A stretch of 64,000 bases of DNA from Pseudomonas farsensis (lineage in GTDB: Bacteria; Pseudomonadota; Gammaproteobacteria; Pseudomonadales; Pseudomonadaceae). This document shows, piece by piece, positions 49,701 through 59,254 of this stretch. Position 1 is the first letter of the stretch. Each line of letters starts with the position of its first letter. The notes below the pieces were generated by a model. It was not told the DNA's origin, searched no databases, and saw nothing but the letters and a program-made list of their open reading frames with translations. The position numbers were made by a program, and so were the translations under genes. The stretch lies in contig NZ_JABWRF020000001.1 in the NCBI RefSeq assembly GCF_014268805.2, forward strand, positions 310,001 to 374,000, read 5' to 3'.

Positions 49701-50592
49701 GCCGCCTGCCGACCCTGCGCAAGAACAGGATGAAAACGCCCCGGACCCGCTGGCCAGCTTCGACCCACGCAAGATGCCGCCACTGGACCTTGCCATCGAC
49801 AAGCTGTACCGCGGTGACGATCTGTACGGCAGCGCCAGCCTGAAACTGCGCCAGACCCCACGCGGCCTGGGCATGGACGACATCGACCTGAACTTCAAGG
49901 GCCTGCACCTTGACGGCAATGGTGGTTGGGAGGGCGTGCCTGGCAGTACCTCCAGCTGGTACAAGGGCCGCCTGGACGGCAAGGACCTGGGCGAAGTGCT
50001 CAAGGCCTGGGGCTTTGCGCCCACTGTCACCAGCCGTGATTTCCGCATGGACGTCGATGGGCGCTGGCCCGGTTCGCCCGCCTGGGTCAGCATCAACCGC
50101 TTCTCTGGCAGCATGAATGCGGCCCTGCGCTCGGGCCAGTTCGTCGAAGTTGAAGGCAGCGCCCAGGCGCTACGCGTGTTCGGCCTGCTCAACTTCAACT
50201 CGATTGGCCGGCGTCTGCGCCTGGACTTCTCCGACCTGTTCAGCAAAGGCCTGGCCTACGACCGGGTCAAAGGTTTGCTGGTGGCCAGTGAAGGGGTGTA
50301 TGTGACCCGCGAGCCGATCAGTGTCACCGGGCCTTCGAGCAACTTCGAGCTGGACGGTACCCTGGACTTCGTGCGCGACCGCATCGATGCCAAGCTGCTG
50401 GTGACGTTGCCCGTCACCAACAACCTGCCGCTGGCGGCATTGATTGTCGGTGCGCCGGCTGTGGGTGGCGCGTTGTTTCTGGTCGATCGGCTGATCGGCG
50501 ACCGCGTTTCGCGCTTCGCCAGTGTGCACTATCGGGTCGACGGCCCGATCAAAGAGCCTAAGATCACCTTTGTGAAGCCGTTCGACAAATAA
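46783..50592 (+). CDS. yhdP: AsmA-like lipid-transport protein YhdP
   Basis: A 1269-residue envelope-spanning protein. It has a single N-terminal membrane helix (about 10-34). A very long beta-rich periplasmic part carries DUF3971 and an AsmA-type C-terminus (GTLDFVRDRIDAKLLVTLPV, APAVGGALFLVDRL). In E. coli, YhdP with TamB and YdbH moves phospholipids to the outer membrane. Starts 88 bases after rng; ends three bases before the next ribosome site. Confidence 0.94.
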   Translation: MERLNRVLGALTRWGLAACALLAVLVALYVSIGRQLIPLVAEYRADVELKAQQALGLPVHIGALEGRWSGLAPVLSIRDLELGEGADTLRLDEVKAVPDLWASLKAREVRLAHIQFGGLQLILREDEQGQWALEGLPHKDDSPLDPGEALKRLRQLGRLDLFDSQVTLQPWQRDPLTLTYVSLGLQAGASRQSLDVRATLPDGQPLAISLRTRATAKAWRDGRVEAYVSLPQSDWARWLPPRLLGQWQAATLHAGGEFWVDWSKGQLQHAVVRLNAPRLKGAYADRKAVTLDDLALNAWFKRSGDGFDVTVDSLAASIGKDRWESHLQLAQRAGDSPAEESWKIQADRLELTPLTPLINGLAPLPDKLLTVVNALKVTGNLRNVQLDLHPKAEGDQRVQFAANLEKVGFDAYHGAPAAGNVSGAISGDLGHGELRLDTDAFMLHLYPIFGKPWHYQKANARLTWAIDKQTFTLVAPYIKVLGEEGKIAADFLIRLHLEPGHEDYMDLRVGLTEGDGRYTAKYLPEVLSPALDEWLRSAIVKGNVDEGYFQYQGSLNHGAPAHARDISLFFKVHDATLDYQPGWPKVTQVEGDVFIEDTGVRVKARRGVLLDTKVSNVNVDIPHVEAGKESHLYLDGSFDGSLVDGLKILQQAPIGTGETFAAWEGEGPLAGKVKLDIPLARGPRPKVLVDFATAGATLKIAPPSLELTDLTGDFSFDIEKGLSAKDLSLQAFGKPLSAQIVAEGKNGQFQTRVSASGQMPVKTLTEWLQVQQALPVSGEVPYQLQVSLGARDNRLTVNSSLKGVAIDLPAPFGKTAAQTRDSRFSMTLQGAERRIDAAYADLARFAYAAPADKLGQGRGELMLGTDEAIPPSGQGLRVRGRLDSLDLDPWQQKAAHLAGNDPGGSARQLLQSVDLSIGQLKAYGVDLNQAVVRLARGGPAWDLRVDSKEVAGSARIPDAKAAPMTIRLQTLRLPPADPAQEQDENAPDPLASFDPRKMPPLDLAIDKLYRGDDLYGSASLKLRQTPRGLGMDDIDLNFKGLHLDGNGGWEGVPGSTSSWYKGRLDGKDLGEVLKAWGFAPTVTSRDFRMDVDGRWPGSPAWVSINRFSGSMNAALRSGQFVEVEGSAQALRVFGLLNFNSIGRRLRLDFSDLFSKGLAYDRVKGLLVASEGVYVTREPISVTGPSSNFELDGTLDFVRDRIDAKLLVTLPVTNNLPLAALIVGAPAVGGALFLVDRLIGDRVSRFASVHYRVDGPIKEPKITFVKPFDK

Positions 50593-50601
50593 GAGGTGGC
50601 G

Positions 50602-51453
50602 ATGAAGTCAGCAGTGATTCAGATGGTCAGCCAGGATGACGTGGCGGCCAACCTGCAGCGCGCCACAGTGCTGCTGCAGCAGGCCGCCGCGGGCGGCGCA
50701 CGGCTGGCGGTACTGCCGGAAAACTTCGCCGCAATGGGCCGGCGTGATGCCGCAGCCATTGGCCGTGCCGAGGCCTTGGGCCAAGGGCCGATCCTGCCAT
50801 GGTTGAAACGCACCGCTCGCGACCTCAGGTTATGGATTGTTGCGGGCACGCTGCCGTTGCCACCGGTCGGTCAACCCGAGGCCAAGGCCAACGCCTGCTC
50901 ACTATTGATTGACGAGCACGGCGAAATTGCCGCGCGCTATGACAAGTTGCACCTGTTCGACGTGGATGTGGCCGACAACCGTGGCCGCTACCGCGAATCG
51001 GACGATTACGCCCACGGCAGCCAAGTGGTGGTGGCGGATACGCCGGTTGGCCGCGTTGGCCTTTCGGTGTGCTATGACCTGCGTTTTCCCGAGTTGTACA
51101 GCGCGCTGCGCGCTGCCGGGGCCGAGTTGATCACCGCCCCCGCTGCGTTCACCGCAGTGACGGGCGCGGCACATTGGGAAATATTGATTCGCGCACGGGC
51201 CATCGAGACCCAGTGCTATGTACTGGCAGCCGCTCAGGGCGGCCTGCACCCGGGCCCGCGGGAAACCCACGGGCAAGCGGCGATCATCGACCCCTGGGGA
51301 CGGATCGTTGCGCAACAGGCGCGCGGCGAAGCGGTATTGCTGGCCACGCGCGACATTGATGAACAGGCGTCCATCAGGGCGCGCATGCCGGTGCTCAACC
51401 ATCGGCGCTTTTTCTCGCAGGACGCCTTGCGGCCTGCGCACACCTCGGAGTGA
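50602..51453 (+). CDS. Carbon-nitrogen hydrolase (nitrilase superfamily, Nit1/YbeM-like)
   Basis: A 283-residue hydrolase with the Glu-Lys-Cys triad at E40 (LPENF), K115 (YDKLHLFD) and C157 ([10 protein letters not shown]). The ATG at 50602 follows AAGAGG; a GTG two codons earlier is possible. Relatives include deaminated-glutathione amidase, which is a reasonable but unproven assignment. Confidence 0.9.
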   Translation: MKSAVIQMVSQDDVAANLQRATVLLQQAAAGGARLAVLPENFAAMGRRDAAAIGRAEALGQGPILPWLKRTARDLRLWIVAGTLPLPPVGQPEAKANACSLLIDEHGEIAARYDKLHLFDVDVADNRGRYRESDDYAHGSQVVVADTPVGRVGLSVCYDLRFPELYSALRAAGAELITAPAAFTAVTGAAHWEILIRARAIETQCYVLAAAQGGLHPGPRETHGQAAIIDPWGRIVAQQARGEAVLLATRDIDEQASIRARMPVLNHRRFFSQDALRPAHTSE

Positions 51454-51455
51454 CT

Positions 51456-52895
51456 ATGAGCCAGATGTTAACCACCGTCAGCGAACAGCTCCTGGCCCCC
51501 GGCGGCCTCGGGCTGGAAAGCCTGCAGGCTGTGCTGGGCGAGTTGGCCGGGCCCGGCATCGACGCTGCCGACCTGTATTTCCAGGGCCAGATCTCGGAAA
51601 CCTGGGCGCTCGAAGACGGCATCGTCAAAGAGGGCAGTTTCAACCTTGATCAAGGCGTTGGTGTCCGCGCCCAGTCTGGCGAAAAGACCGGCTTCGCCTA
51701 CAGCAATGCGATCAACCTCGAGGCGCTGACTTCTGCCGCCCGCGCTGCCCGCTCCATCTCCCGCGCGGGCCAGAACGGCACCGTGCAGGCGTTCCGCAGC
51801 CAGGATGTCGCTGCGCTGTACGGCCAGGACAACCCGCTGGACGTGCTCAGCCGCGCCGAAAAGGTCGAGTTGCTCAAGCGCGTCGATGCCGCCACCCGTG
51901 CCCTCGACCCACGTATCCAGCAGGTCAGCGTGAGCATGGCCGGTGTTTATGAGCGCATCCTGATCGCAGCCACCGATGGCAGCCTGGCGGCGGATATACG
52001 CCCACTGGTGCGGTTCAACGTCAGCGTGATCGTCGAGCACAATGGCCGTCGCGAGCGCGGTGGGCACGGCGGTGGCGGGCGTACCGACTACCGGTTCTTC
52101 ACCGAAGAGCGGGTAATGGGCTATGCGCGCGAGGCTCTGCGCCAGGCGTTGGTCAACCTCGAAGCAATCCCGGCCCCGGCGGGCACGTTGCCGGTGGTAC
52201 TTGGCTCGGGTTGGTCGGGGGTGCTGCTGCACGAAGCGGTCGGCCATGGCCTGGAAGGCGATTTCAACCGCAAGGGCAGCTCGGCGTTCAGTGGCCGTAT
52301 CGGCGAAAAAGTCGCATCGAGTCTGTGCACCATCGTTGATGACGGCACCCTTGAAGGCCGTCGTGGTTCGCTCAGCGTCGATGACGAAGGCACACCGACC
52401 GAGTGCACCACACTCATCGAGAACGGCATTCTCAAGGGCTACATGCAGGACAAGCTCAATGCCCGGCTGATGGGCATGGCCGTGACGGGCAACGGGCGCC
52501 GTGAATCCTACGCGCACCTGCCGATGCCACGCATGACCAACACCTATATGCGTGCCGGCGAAAGCGACCCGCAAGAGATCATCGCTTCGGTGAAAAAGGG
52601 CATCTACTGCGCCAACCTTGGCGGTGGGCAGGTGGACATCACCAGCGGCAAATTCGTGTTCTCCACCAGCGAGGCGTACCTGATCGAAGACGGCAAGATT
52701 ACCGCGCCGGTCAAGGGCGCAACCCTGATTGGCAACGGGCCGGAAGCGATGAGCCGGGTGTCGATGGTCGGCAACGACCTGGCCCTGGACAGTGGCGTGG
52801 GCACGTGCGGCAAAGACGGGCAATCGGTGCCAGTCGGCGTTGGGCAGCCGACCTTGAAGCTGGACGCCATTACCGTGGGCGGTACCGGCGCTTGA
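51456..52895 (+). CDS. tldD: Metalloprotease TldD
   Basis: A 479-residue subunit of the TldD/TldE protease, which matures microcin-type peptides and degrades unfolded small proteins. The zinc motif H259-E-A-V-G-H264 ([13 protein letters not shown]) is intact. The ATG at 51456 has GGAG five bases upstream and overlaps nothing; the hydrolase gene ends two bases earlier. Its partner PmbA is nearby. Confidence 0.96.
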   Translation: MSQMLTTVSEQLLAPGGLGLESLQAVLGELAGPGIDAADLYFQGQISETWALEDGIVKEGSFNLDQGVGVRAQSGEKTGFAYSNAINLEALTSAARAARSISRAGQNGTVQAFRSQDVAALYGQDNPLDVLSRAEKVELLKRVDAATRALDPRIQQVSVSMAGVYERILIAATDGSLAADIRPLVRFNVSVIVEHNGRRERGGHGGGGRTDYRFFTEERVMGYAREALRQALVNLEAIPAPAGTLPVVLGSGWSGVLLHEAVGHGLEGDFNRKGSSAFSGRIGEKVASSLCTIVDDGTLEGRRGSLSVDDEGTPTECTTLIENGILKGYMQDKLNARLMGMAVTGNGRRESYAHLPMPRMTNTYMRAGESDPQEIIASVKKGIYCANLGGGQVDITSGKFVFSTSEAYLIEDGKITAPVKGATLIGNGPEAMSRVSMVGNDLALDSGVGTCGKDGQSVPVGVGQPTLKLDAITVGGTGA

Positions 52896-52910
52896 TGCAC
52901 AACACGATCG

Positions 52911-52950
52911 CGGTTCAAGCCCACCCCCGCATGGGGGCTGGCTTGAACCG
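52911..52950. terminator. Hairpin between convergent tldD and darP
   Basis: Eleven-base perfect outer arms (CGGTTCAAGCC and its complement) continue into an inner CCCCC/GGGGG stem around GCAT. It sits 15 bases after tldD and 8 before the darP stop, so probably works for both strands despite no T-run. Confidence 0.75.
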
Positions 52951-52958
52951 TGATGGCC

Positions 52959-53480
52959 TTAACGCAAGCCGCGCTGGCTTTCGTCGAGGTCGCGGATGTA
53001 CTTGAACACCTTGCGCGCAGCGGCAGGCGGCTTGTTCCGCGCCTTTTCATGCTGGGCATGACGGATCAGCGAGCGCAGGTGCTGGCGATCGGTGTCGGGG
53101 AACTCGTTGACGAAACGTTCGAGGTCCTCGTCGTTACCGTCGATCAGCCGGTCGCGCCAGCGCTCCAGGCCGTGGAAACGCTCGTTGTACTGGCGGCTGG
53201 AGCTGTCGATCTGGTCGAGCACGGCATGAATGCCGTCCAGGTCCTGATCGCGCATCAGCTTGCCGACGAACGACATGTGGCGTTTACGGGCGCCGTGGGC
53301 GGTGTGCTTGCAGGCCTCGGCCAGCGCCTTGCGCAACTCGTCGGTGAGTGGCAGGCGGGCCAGGGTGTCGGCCTTGAGTGTGGTCAGGCGCTCACCGAGA
53401 TCGACCAGCGCATGCAGCTCGCGCTTGATCTGGGTTTTGCTTTTTTCGCCATCGAAGGCGTCGTCGTAGGAATCAACCAT
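52959..53480 (-). CDS. darP: Ribosome-associated protein DarP (YjgA)
   Basis: A 173-residue DUF615 protein that helps late 50S subunit assembly in E. coli. ATG 53480 begins [21 protein letters not shown]. The family patterns [16 protein letters not shown] and [14 protein letters not shown] are clear, with a basic Lys/Arg-rich C-terminus. The frame stays open far upstream, but that portion overlaps pmbA. It lies between tldD and pmbA on the opposite strand. Confidence 0.92.
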   Translation of the reverse strand: MVDSYDDAFDGEKSKTQIKRELHALVDLGERLTTLKADTLARLPLTDELRKALAEACKHTAHGARKRHMSFVGKLMRDQDLDGIHAVLDQIDSSSRQYNERFHGLERWRDRLIDGNDEDLERFVNEFPDTDRQHLRSLIRHAQHEKARNKPPAAARKVFKYIRDLDESQRGLR

Positions 53481-53589
53481 GGGGGCAGCTCGCAGGAAAT
53501 CGCCGCCATGATAACCAGTCGGGGGCCGCTTGTCCGGCCCGGTCGTAGAATGACCCAAGCCGTACGCAGAATTTTCAGTGGAGAGAACC

Positions 53590-54936
53590 ATGAGTGCAGT
53601 CCAGAGCGTAGGTCCAAAGGACCTGCCGGCGTTGCAGGAACAGGTCGAAGCAATCGTCGCCGAAGCGCGGCGCCAAGGCGCCAGTGCCTGCGAAGTGGCC
53701 GTGTCGCTGGAGCAGGGCTTGTCCACCACGGTGCGCCAGCGCGAGGTCGAGACCGTCGAGTTCAACCGCGACCAGGGCTTTGGCATCACCCTCTACGTCG
53801 GCCAGCGCAAGGGCTCGGCCAGTACCTCCGCCAGTGGCCCTGAAGCCATTCGCGAAACCGTCGCGGCTGCGCTGGCAATTGCCAAGCACACGTCCGAGGA
53901 TGACTGCTCGGGCCTGGCTGACGCAGCCTTGATGGCGCGTGACATTCCCGACCTTGACCTGTACCACGACTGGGGCATAGAACCTGAACAGGCGATTGAA
54001 ATGGCGCTGGCCTGTGAGGCTGCGGCGTTCGAGGCCGACAAGCGTATCCTCAATGCCGACGGTACCTCGCTTAACACCCACCAGGGTGTACGCGTGTACG
54101 GCAACAGCCATGGCTTCATCGGCGGTTATGCCTCTACCCGTCACAGCTTGAGCTGCGTGATGATCGCCGAAGGTGACGGGCAGATGCAGCGCGACTACTG
54201 GTACGACGTCAACCGCCAAGGCCAGTTGCTGGCCGACCCGCGCAGCATCGGCCAGCGCGCCGCCCAGCGCGCTGCCAGCCGCCTGGGCGCACGCCCGGTG
54301 CCTACCTGCGAAGTGCCAGTGCTGTTCGCCGCCGAGCTTGCCGGGGGCTTGTTTGGCAGCTTCCTGTCGGCCATTTCCGGCGGCAACCTGTACCGCAAGT
54401 CGTCGTTCCTCGAAGGCACCCTGGGGCAGCGTCTGTTCCCCGCCTGGCTGACCCTCGACGAGCGCCCGCATATCCCGCGTGCTATGGCCAGCGCCGCGTT
54501 CGATGGTGACGGCCTGGCGACCTACGCCAAACCGTTCGTCGACAAAGGTGAGCTGGTCTCCTACGTGCTGGGCACCTACTCCGGGCGCAAACTGGGGTTG
54601 CCGAGCACCGCCAACTCGGGCGGTGTGCACAACCTGTTCGTCACCCATGGCGTCGAGGACCAACAGGCGTTGATCCGGCGGATGGGGCGCGGCCTGTTGG
54701 TCACCGAACTGATGGGGCACGGCCTGAATATGGTGACGGGTGACTATTCGCGCGGTGCTGCCGGTTTCTGGGTCGAGAACGGCGAAATTCAGTTCCCGGT
54801 TCAAGAAGTGACAATCGCCGGCAATATGAAAGACATGTTCCAGCAAATTGTTGCCATCGGTAGCGATGTCGAAACCCGCAGCAACATCCATACAGGCTCG
54901 GTGCTGATCGAGCGCATGACTGTAGCAGGCAGCTGA
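53590..54936 (+). CDS. pmbA: Metalloprotease-partner PmbA (TldE)
   Basis: A 448-residue partner of TldD with the same fold but no HExxxH zinc motif. The corresponding region reads [19 protein letters not shown]. The ATG at 53590 follows GGAGAG; a GTG four codons earlier is possible. Divergent from darP; ends at a REP pair and an intrinsic terminator. Confidence 0.96.
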   Translation: MSAVQSVGPKDLPALQEQVEAIVAEARRQGASACEVAVSLEQGLSTTVRQREVETVEFNRDQGFGITLYVGQRKGSASTSASGPEAIRETVAAALAIAKHTSEDDCSGLADAALMARDIPDLDLYHDWGIEPEQAIEMALACEAAAFEADKRILNADGTSLNTHQGVRVYGNSHGFIGGYASTRHSLSCVMIAEGDGQMQRDYWYDVNRQGQLLADPRSIGQRAAQRAASRLGARPVPTCEVPVLFAAELAGGLFGSFLSAISGGNLYRKSSFLEGTLGQRLFPAWLTLDERPHIPRAMASAAFDGDGLATYAKPFVDKGELVSYVLGTYSGRKLGLPSTANSGGVHNLFVTHGVEDQQALIRRMGRGLLVTELMGHGLNMVTGDYSRGAAGFWVENGEIQFPVQEVTIAGNMKDMFQQIVAIGSDVETRSNIHTGSVLIERMTVAGS

Positions 54937-54958
54937 CAACAGCTTTTGCAAGGAGGGG

Positions 54959-55001
54959 GGCTTGCCCCGCGATGGCCATGGCGGTCGATCGCGGGCAAGC
55001 C
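54959..55001. repeat. REP pair after pmbA
   Basis: Facing copies of GGCTTGCCCCGCGATGGCC (54959-54977) and its near complement (54983-55001, with a one-base indel) form a compact hairpin of the same REP family as at 24-180. Confidence 0.75.
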
Positions 55002-55023
55002 TGCTCCCACGCCTCTGACACAC

Positions 55024-55049
55024 AACCCGGCCATCGCGCCGGGTTTTTT
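55024..55049 (+). terminator. Intrinsic terminator of pmbA
   Basis: AACCCGG pairs with CCGGGTT across an eight-base loop and runs into six T residues. It lies about 90 bases past the pmbA stop and insulates the Fur-controlled operon that follows. Confidence 0.85.
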
Positions 55050-55065
55050 GTTTGCCTCGCTGCAC

Positions 55066-55108
55066 TTGAAGTGATTCTGTTTATCAATTAATAATGAATA
55101 TCATTACC
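55066..55108 (+). promoter_or_regulatory. Fur-controlled promoter of the fagA-fumC-orfX-sodA operon
   Basis: TTGAAG (55066-55071) and TAATAA (55089-55094) with 17-base spacing form a promoter. A Fur box AATAATGAATATCATTACC (55090-55108) overlaps the -10 and matches the consensus at 15 of 19 positions. Repression by Fe-Fur and induction at low iron are therefore expected. Confidence 0.85.
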
Positions 55109-55122
55109 CAGTAACCCGGCGA

Positions 55123-55524
55123 ATGATGTTCATGAAATCCGTCCTCCACGAACTGCCCTACCTGGAAAACTGGCGCTGGCTCAGCCGCCGTATCCGCTGC
55201 GCCTTGGAGCCCGACGAGCCGCGTCTGATCGAGCATTACCTGGCCGAAGGTCGCTATCTGGTGTGCTGCACCGAGACCTCGCCATGGACGGTGGCGCTGA
55301 CGTCCCTGCGCCTGCTGCTCGATACCGCCAGCGACCGCATGCTGCCCTGGCACTGGCGCTGCCTGTGCCTTGATCAAGCCTGGCGCCCGCTGCTGGACCT
55401 GCGCAACCTCGACCGCCGTGAGCAGAACCAGCGCTGGCAGCCCTATGCCATGCAGCTCGCCAATTGCGTGCTGCTGCCATCGATTTCCCCCGATGAACTG
55501 ATGCAAGGATTAGACGATGAGTGA
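55123..55524 (+). CDS. fagA: Fur-associated protein FagA
   Basis: About 133 residues (130 if the ATG at 55132 is used), rich in Trp, Arg and Leu (ELPYLENWRWLSRRIRCALE, WHWRCLCLDQAWRPLLDL). It is the first gene of the operon known in P. aeruginosa as fagA-fumC1-orfX-sodM. Its function is unknown. It overlaps fumC by eight bases and starts directly after a strong Fur box. Confidence 0.88.
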   Translation: MMFMKSVLHELPYLENWRWLSRRIRCALEPDEPRLIEHYLAEGRYLVCCTETSPWTVALTSLRLLLDTASDRMLPWHWRCLCLDQAWRPLLDLRNLDRREQNQRWQPYAMQLANCVLLPSISPDELMQGLDDE

Positions 55525-56893
55525 TACCCGTATCGAGCGTGACAGCATGGGTGAGCTGCAGGTGCCGGCCCAGGCCCTGTACGGCGCCCAGACCCAGCGC
55601 GCGGTCGACAACTTCCCGGTCAGTGGCAAGCCGATGCCGGCGCAGTTCATTCGCGCCCTGCTGCTGGCCAAGGCCGCCGCTGCCAAGACCAACGTCGAGC
55701 TCAAGCAAATCAGCGCAGGGCAGGGCGAGGCCATCGTCAAGGCCGTGGAGCAACTGCTGGCCGAGGACTTCATCCAGCATTTCCCGGTAGATGTGTTCCA
55801 GACCGGCTCCGGCACCAGCTCGAACATGAACGCCAACGAGGTGATCGCCACCTTGGCCAGCCGCGTGCTGGGTGAGCCGGTCAATGCCAATGACCACGTC
55901 AACTGCGGCCAGAGCAGCAACGACATCATCCCCACCACCATCCATGTCAGCGCCGCGCTGGCCCTGCACGAGCAGTTGCTGCCGGCGCTGCGTCACCTGA
56001 CCCAGGTGATCGACGCCAAGGCTGTGCAAGTACACCGTTACGTCAAGACTGGCCGCACCCACCTGATGGATGCCATGCCGGTGCGCATGAGCCAGGTGCT
56101 CGGTGGCTGGTCGGCGCAGATCAAGGCAGCCCAGGCGCATATCGAAGCCACCTTGCCGGCCTTGCAGGCCCTGGCCCAAGGCGGCACTGCGGTCGGCACC
56201 GGGATCAACGCGCACCCCGAATTTGCCAAGGGCTTTGCCCGCCAGTTGGGCGGCCTGACGCGGATCGAGTTCACCCCAGGCGAAAACCTGTTTGCCCTGA
56301 TCGGCTCGCAGGACACTGCCGTGGCGTTGTCCGGCCAGCTCAAGACCGGCGCGGTGGCGTTGATGAAGATCGCCAACGACCTGCGCTGGATGAACTCCGG
56401 CCCACTGGCGGGCCTTGGCGAAATCGAGCTGCAAGGCTTGCAGCCTGGGTCTTCGATCATGCCAGGCAAGGTCAACCCGGTGATCCCGGAAGCCACCGCC
56501 ATGGTCGCAGCCCAGGTGATTGGCAACGACGCCACCATCGCCGTGGCGGGCCAGTCCGGCAATTTCGAGCTGAACGTGATGCTGCCGGTGATCGCTCGCA
56601 ACCTGCTGGAAAGCATTGAGCTGATGGCCAACGTCAGCCGCCTGCTGGCCGACAAGGCCATTGCGACCTTCACGGTCAATGAGGCCAAGCTCAAGGAGGC
56701 GCTGTCGCGCAACCCGATTCTGGTCACGGCCCTGAACCCGATCATCGGCTACCTGAAGGCTGCCGAGATCGCCAAGACCGCCTACAAGCAGGGCCGCCCG
56801 GTCATCGATGTCGCGCTTGAGCACACCGACCTGTCCCGCGACCAGCTCGAAGCACTGCTCGACCCTGAAAAACTCACCGCTGGCGGCATCTGA
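55517..56893 (+). CDS. fumC: Class II fumarase FumC (iron-independent)
   Basis: A 458-residue enzyme that interconverts fumarate and malate without an iron-sulphur cluster. The fumarate/aspartase signature GSSIMPGKVNP (311-321) holds the catalytic loop. Earlier marks are QTGSGTSSNMNANEV and GRTHLMDAMPVRM. In a Fur-repressed operon it substitutes for Fe-S fumarase when iron is short. Confidence 0.97.
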   Translation: MSDTRIERDSMGELQVPAQALYGAQTQRAVDNFPVSGKPMPAQFIRALLLAKAAAAKTNVELKQISAGQGEAIVKAVEQLLAEDFIQHFPVDVFQTGSGTSSNMNANEVIATLASRVLGEPVNANDHVNCGQSSNDIIPTTIHVSAALALHEQLLPALRHLTQVIDAKAVQVHRYVKTGRTHLMDAMPVRMSQVLGGWSAQIKAAQAHIEATLPALQALAQGGTAVGTGINAHPEFAKGFARQLGGLTRIEFTPGENLFALIGSQDTAVALSGQLKTGAVALMKIANDLRWMNSGPLAGLGEIELQGLQPGSSIMPGKVNPVIPEATAMVAAQVIGNDATIAVAGQSGNFELNVMLPVIARNLLESIELMANVSRLLADKAIATFTVNEAKLKEALSRNPILVTALNPIIGYLKAAEIAKTAYKQGRPVIDVALEHTDLSRDQLEALLDPEKLTAGGI

Positions 56894-56919
56894 ACACACC
56901 GCCGCACTGGAGGCACGTC

Positions 56920-57381
56920 ATGCAGCACTGGAGACGCACCACGCAAAACGCCAATAGCCTGTTTGAGCTCGGCGAACTGGTCGATGCCCGGGAACACTAT
57001 CTGCAAGCCCTGGCACTGGCCCAGGTGCTGTTCGAGCGCTGGCATGACGTCGACGAAGCGGTGGCCGCGCTGGTCATTGCCCACCATAACCTGGCCGACC
57101 TGCACCTGCGCCTGAACCAGCCACACGAAAGCGCCGATTACCTGTGCGCCGCCCACCAGCGGCTGCTACAAGCCAGCCAGGAGCTGCGTCTGCCGCAGCC
57201 GCTGCGTGGTGCCGCGTTGCGCCACAGCGCGCGCACCTACACCGAATTGCTGAGTTTCATTGCCGAGTACGGCCAGTACCCGCGGACCGAGCGCCTGCTC
57301 AATCGCCAGGCCCCGGCTGCCAGCGAACTGGTCGCACAAATCGGCATCAACGATCGCACCCCAGCCTACGGAATCCACTGA
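56920..57381 (+). CDS. Conserved protein OrfX of the fag-sod operon
   Basis: A 153-residue, mostly helical protein ([39 protein letters not shown]), with TPR-like spacing in the first 100 residues. No enzymatic motif is seen. GGAGG precedes the ATG, and the next gene starts one base after its stop. It is the orfX of P. aeruginosa; function unknown. Confidence 0.85.
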   Translation: MQHWRRTTQNANSLFELGELVDAREHYLQALALAQVLFERWHDVDEAVAALVIAHHNLADLHLRLNQPHESADYLCAAHQRLLQASQELRLPQPLRGAALRHSARTYTELLSFIAEYGQYPRTERLLNRQAPAASELVAQIGINDRTPAYGIH

Positions 57382-57382
57382 T

Positions 57383-57994
57383 ATGCCACATACCTTGCCT
57401 GCTCTGCCTTACGCCTACGATGCGCTGGAACCGCACATCGACACGGCCACCATGGAAATCCACCACACCAAGCACCACCAGACCTACGTCAACGGCTTGA
57501 ACGCAGCCATCGAAGGTACCGAATGGGCTGATTGGCCGGTCGAAAAACTGGTGGGCGCGGTGCAGACGCTGCCTGAGAGCCTGCGCGGGGCGGTGATCAA
57601 CCACGGCGGCGGCCACGCCAACCACTCGCTGTTCTGGACGGTCATGTCGCCCAAGGGCGGCGGCCAACCGCAGGGCGAGCTGAGTAAGGCAATCGACGCG
57701 CAGCTGGGCGGTTTCGAGGCGTTCAAAGAGGCATTCACCAAGGCTGCACTGACCCGCTTCGGCAGCGGCTGGGCCTGGCTCAGCGTCACCTCGCAGAACA
57801 CGCTGGTGGTTGAAAGCAGCGGCAACCAGGACAGCCCGCTGATGCATGGCAACACGCCGATTCTGGGCCTGGACGTGTGGGAACACGCCTATTACCTGAA
57901 GTATCAGAACCGCCGCCCGGAATACATCGGCGCTTTCTACAACGTGGTCGATTGGGCCGAAGTGGAACGTCGCTACCATCAAGCCCTGAAGTGA
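57383..57994 (+). CDS. sodA: Superoxide dismutase, Mn type
   Basis: A 203-residue cytosolic dismutase with metal ligands H27, H81, D164 and H168 ([18 protein letters not shown]). The active-site Gln in GNQDSP, not in the first half, marks the Mn type. Expressed under iron limitation from the fagA promoter, it complements the Fe-SOD encoded elsewhere. The gene is called sodM in P. aeruginosa. Confidence 0.96.
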   Translation: MPHTLPALPYAYDALEPHIDTATMEIHHTKHHQTYVNGLNAAIEGTEWADWPVEKLVGAVQTLPESLRGAVINHGGGHANHSLFWTVMSPKGGGQPQGELSKAIDAQLGGFEAFKEAFTKAALTRFGSGWAWLSVTSQNTLVVESSGNQDSPLMHGNTPILGLDVWEHAYYLKYQNRRPEYIGAFYNVVDWAEVERRYHQALK

Positions 57995-58005
57995 GTCGAA
58001 CCGGT

Positions 58006-58899
58006 ATGCGCTCTGCCGTGATGTCTGTCAGCAGTGTTCGGCTGTTCCGCCTGGCGCTGGGCACCTTGCTGTTGTTGGTAGGCACCGCTTTGCTGGTGGC
58101 CCGCGGTCTTGCCTGGCTCGACCTCGAGCCACGCATGCTGCGCGCACTCGAGGGCGGCGCGCTGTGTGCGCTGGGCACGGCATTGGGCGCGGTACCGGTG
58201 CTGGTTATCCGTAACATGCCAGTGGCAGTAGCCGATACCCTTTTGGGTTTCGGCGCGGGGGTGATGCTGGCGGCTACGGCGTTTTCCCTGATCATGCCCG
58301 GGCTGGCTGCTGCCCAGGCCATCGGTTTCAGCCCCTGGGGGGCTGGCGGGCTTATAAGTAGCGGCTTGCTGTTCGGCGCCCTGTGCCTGTTTCTGATCGA
58401 CCTGAAGGTTTCCGGCGCTTGCCCGCAGGTGCTGGTGGCGACGGGCGAGCAGCCTGTGATCGCCGCGCGCATCTGGCTGTTTGTCATTGCCATCATTGCC
58501 CACAACATTCCTGAAGGCATGGCGATCGGTGTGTCCGCAGGTGGCGGTATGCCGGATGCCGACAGCCTGGCAATGGGCATTGCCTTGCAGGACGTGCCGG
58601 AAGGCCTGGTGATCGCCTTGGTGCTGGCAGGGGCCGGCATGTCGCGTTTCAAGGCGTTTCTGATTGGCGCGGCTTCCGGCTTGGTCGAGCCCTTGGCGGC
58701 GGTGATCTGCGCGTGGCTGGTCAACATTGCAGAACTGCTATTGCCGCTAGGCCTGGCCTGCGCGGCGGGGGCCATGTTGCTGGTGGTGACCCAGGAGGTC
58801 ATCCCTGAGTCGCGCAGCAATGGCCATCACCGTCTGGCCAGCTTGGGGCTGTGTATCGGTTTTTGCCTGATGATGGTGATGGATACGGCGATGTCTTGA
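58006..58899 (+). CDS. ZIP-family metal transporter
   Basis: About 297 residues with eight membrane segments and the ZIP metal-site motifs HNIPEGMAIG and LQDVPEGLVIAL on the fourth and fifth helices. ATG 58006 or 58021 could be used; both lack a clear ribosome site, so coupling to sodA 11 bases upstream is likely. In this operon it most plausibly imports manganese (or zinc) to supply SodA when iron is scarce. Metal choice is inferred. Confidence 0.88.
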   Translation: MRSAVMSVSSVRLFRLALGTLLLLVGTALLVARGLAWLDLEPRMLRALEGGALCALGTALGAVPVLVIRNMPVAVADTLLGFGAGVMLAATAFSLIMPGLAAAQAIGFSPWGAGGLISSGLLFGALCLFLIDLKVSGACPQVLVATGEQPVIAARIWLFVIAIIAHNIPEGMAIGVSAGGGMPDADSLAMGIALQDVPEGLVIALVLAGAGMSRFKAFLIGAASGLVEPLAAVICAWLVNIAELLLPLGLACAAGAMLLVVTQEVIPESRSNGHHRLASLGLCIGFCLMMVMDTAMS

Positions 58900-58933
58900 A
58901 GGGCTGGGCGTGGGTAGGGCCACTGCCCTTTGC

Positions 58934-59254
58934 TTAAGCGAACACCACTTCTACGCGCCCCTGGGGCCGAGATCGCGGGGCCGCTTTGACCACGATCTGA
59001 ACGTCGTGCCCCAGACGCGCCAGGCAATCGATCATCTTGCTCTCGCTAATGCCACGGAACTTGCCGCGAACCATATCGGAAACTTTCGGTTGCGGTAGGC
59101 CGAGAATTTCTGCTGCTTGAACCTGAGTCAGGTGGCGAGCTTTGATGATGCTGCATATCTTGCTGGCCAGACGAGCTTTGACCAGCATTTCGTCAGCAGC
59201 TGGGTGGCTGAGGTCGGCGTACAGGTTGCCGCTGCCTTCTTCGATCTCGCTCAT
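58934..59254 (-). CDS. XRE-family antitoxin (HigA2-like)
   Basis: A 106-residue helix-turn-helix protein. DNA-binding unit at about 42-75 (TQVQAAEILGLPQPKVSDMV) followed by ISESKMIDCLARLGHDVQIVV. It overlaps the toxin gene by four bases (ATGA) and is convergent with the ZIP gene. It should neutralise the toxin and repress the operon through the upstream dyad. Confidence 0.88.
   Translation of the reverse strand: MSEIEEGSGNLYADLSHPAADEMLVKARLASKICSIIKARHLTQVQAAEILGLPQPKVSDMVRGKFRGISESKMIDCLARLGHDVQIVVKAAPRSRPQGRVEVVFA

Noticed and set aside
53481..53789. N-terminal extension of DarP
   Set aside because: The upstream part overlaps pmbA and shows no family similarity. MVDSYDDAF is the natural start.
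54951..55020. A small RNA between pmbA and fagA
   Set aside because: The structure is accounted for by a REP pair followed by the pmbA terminator, with no separate promoter seen.
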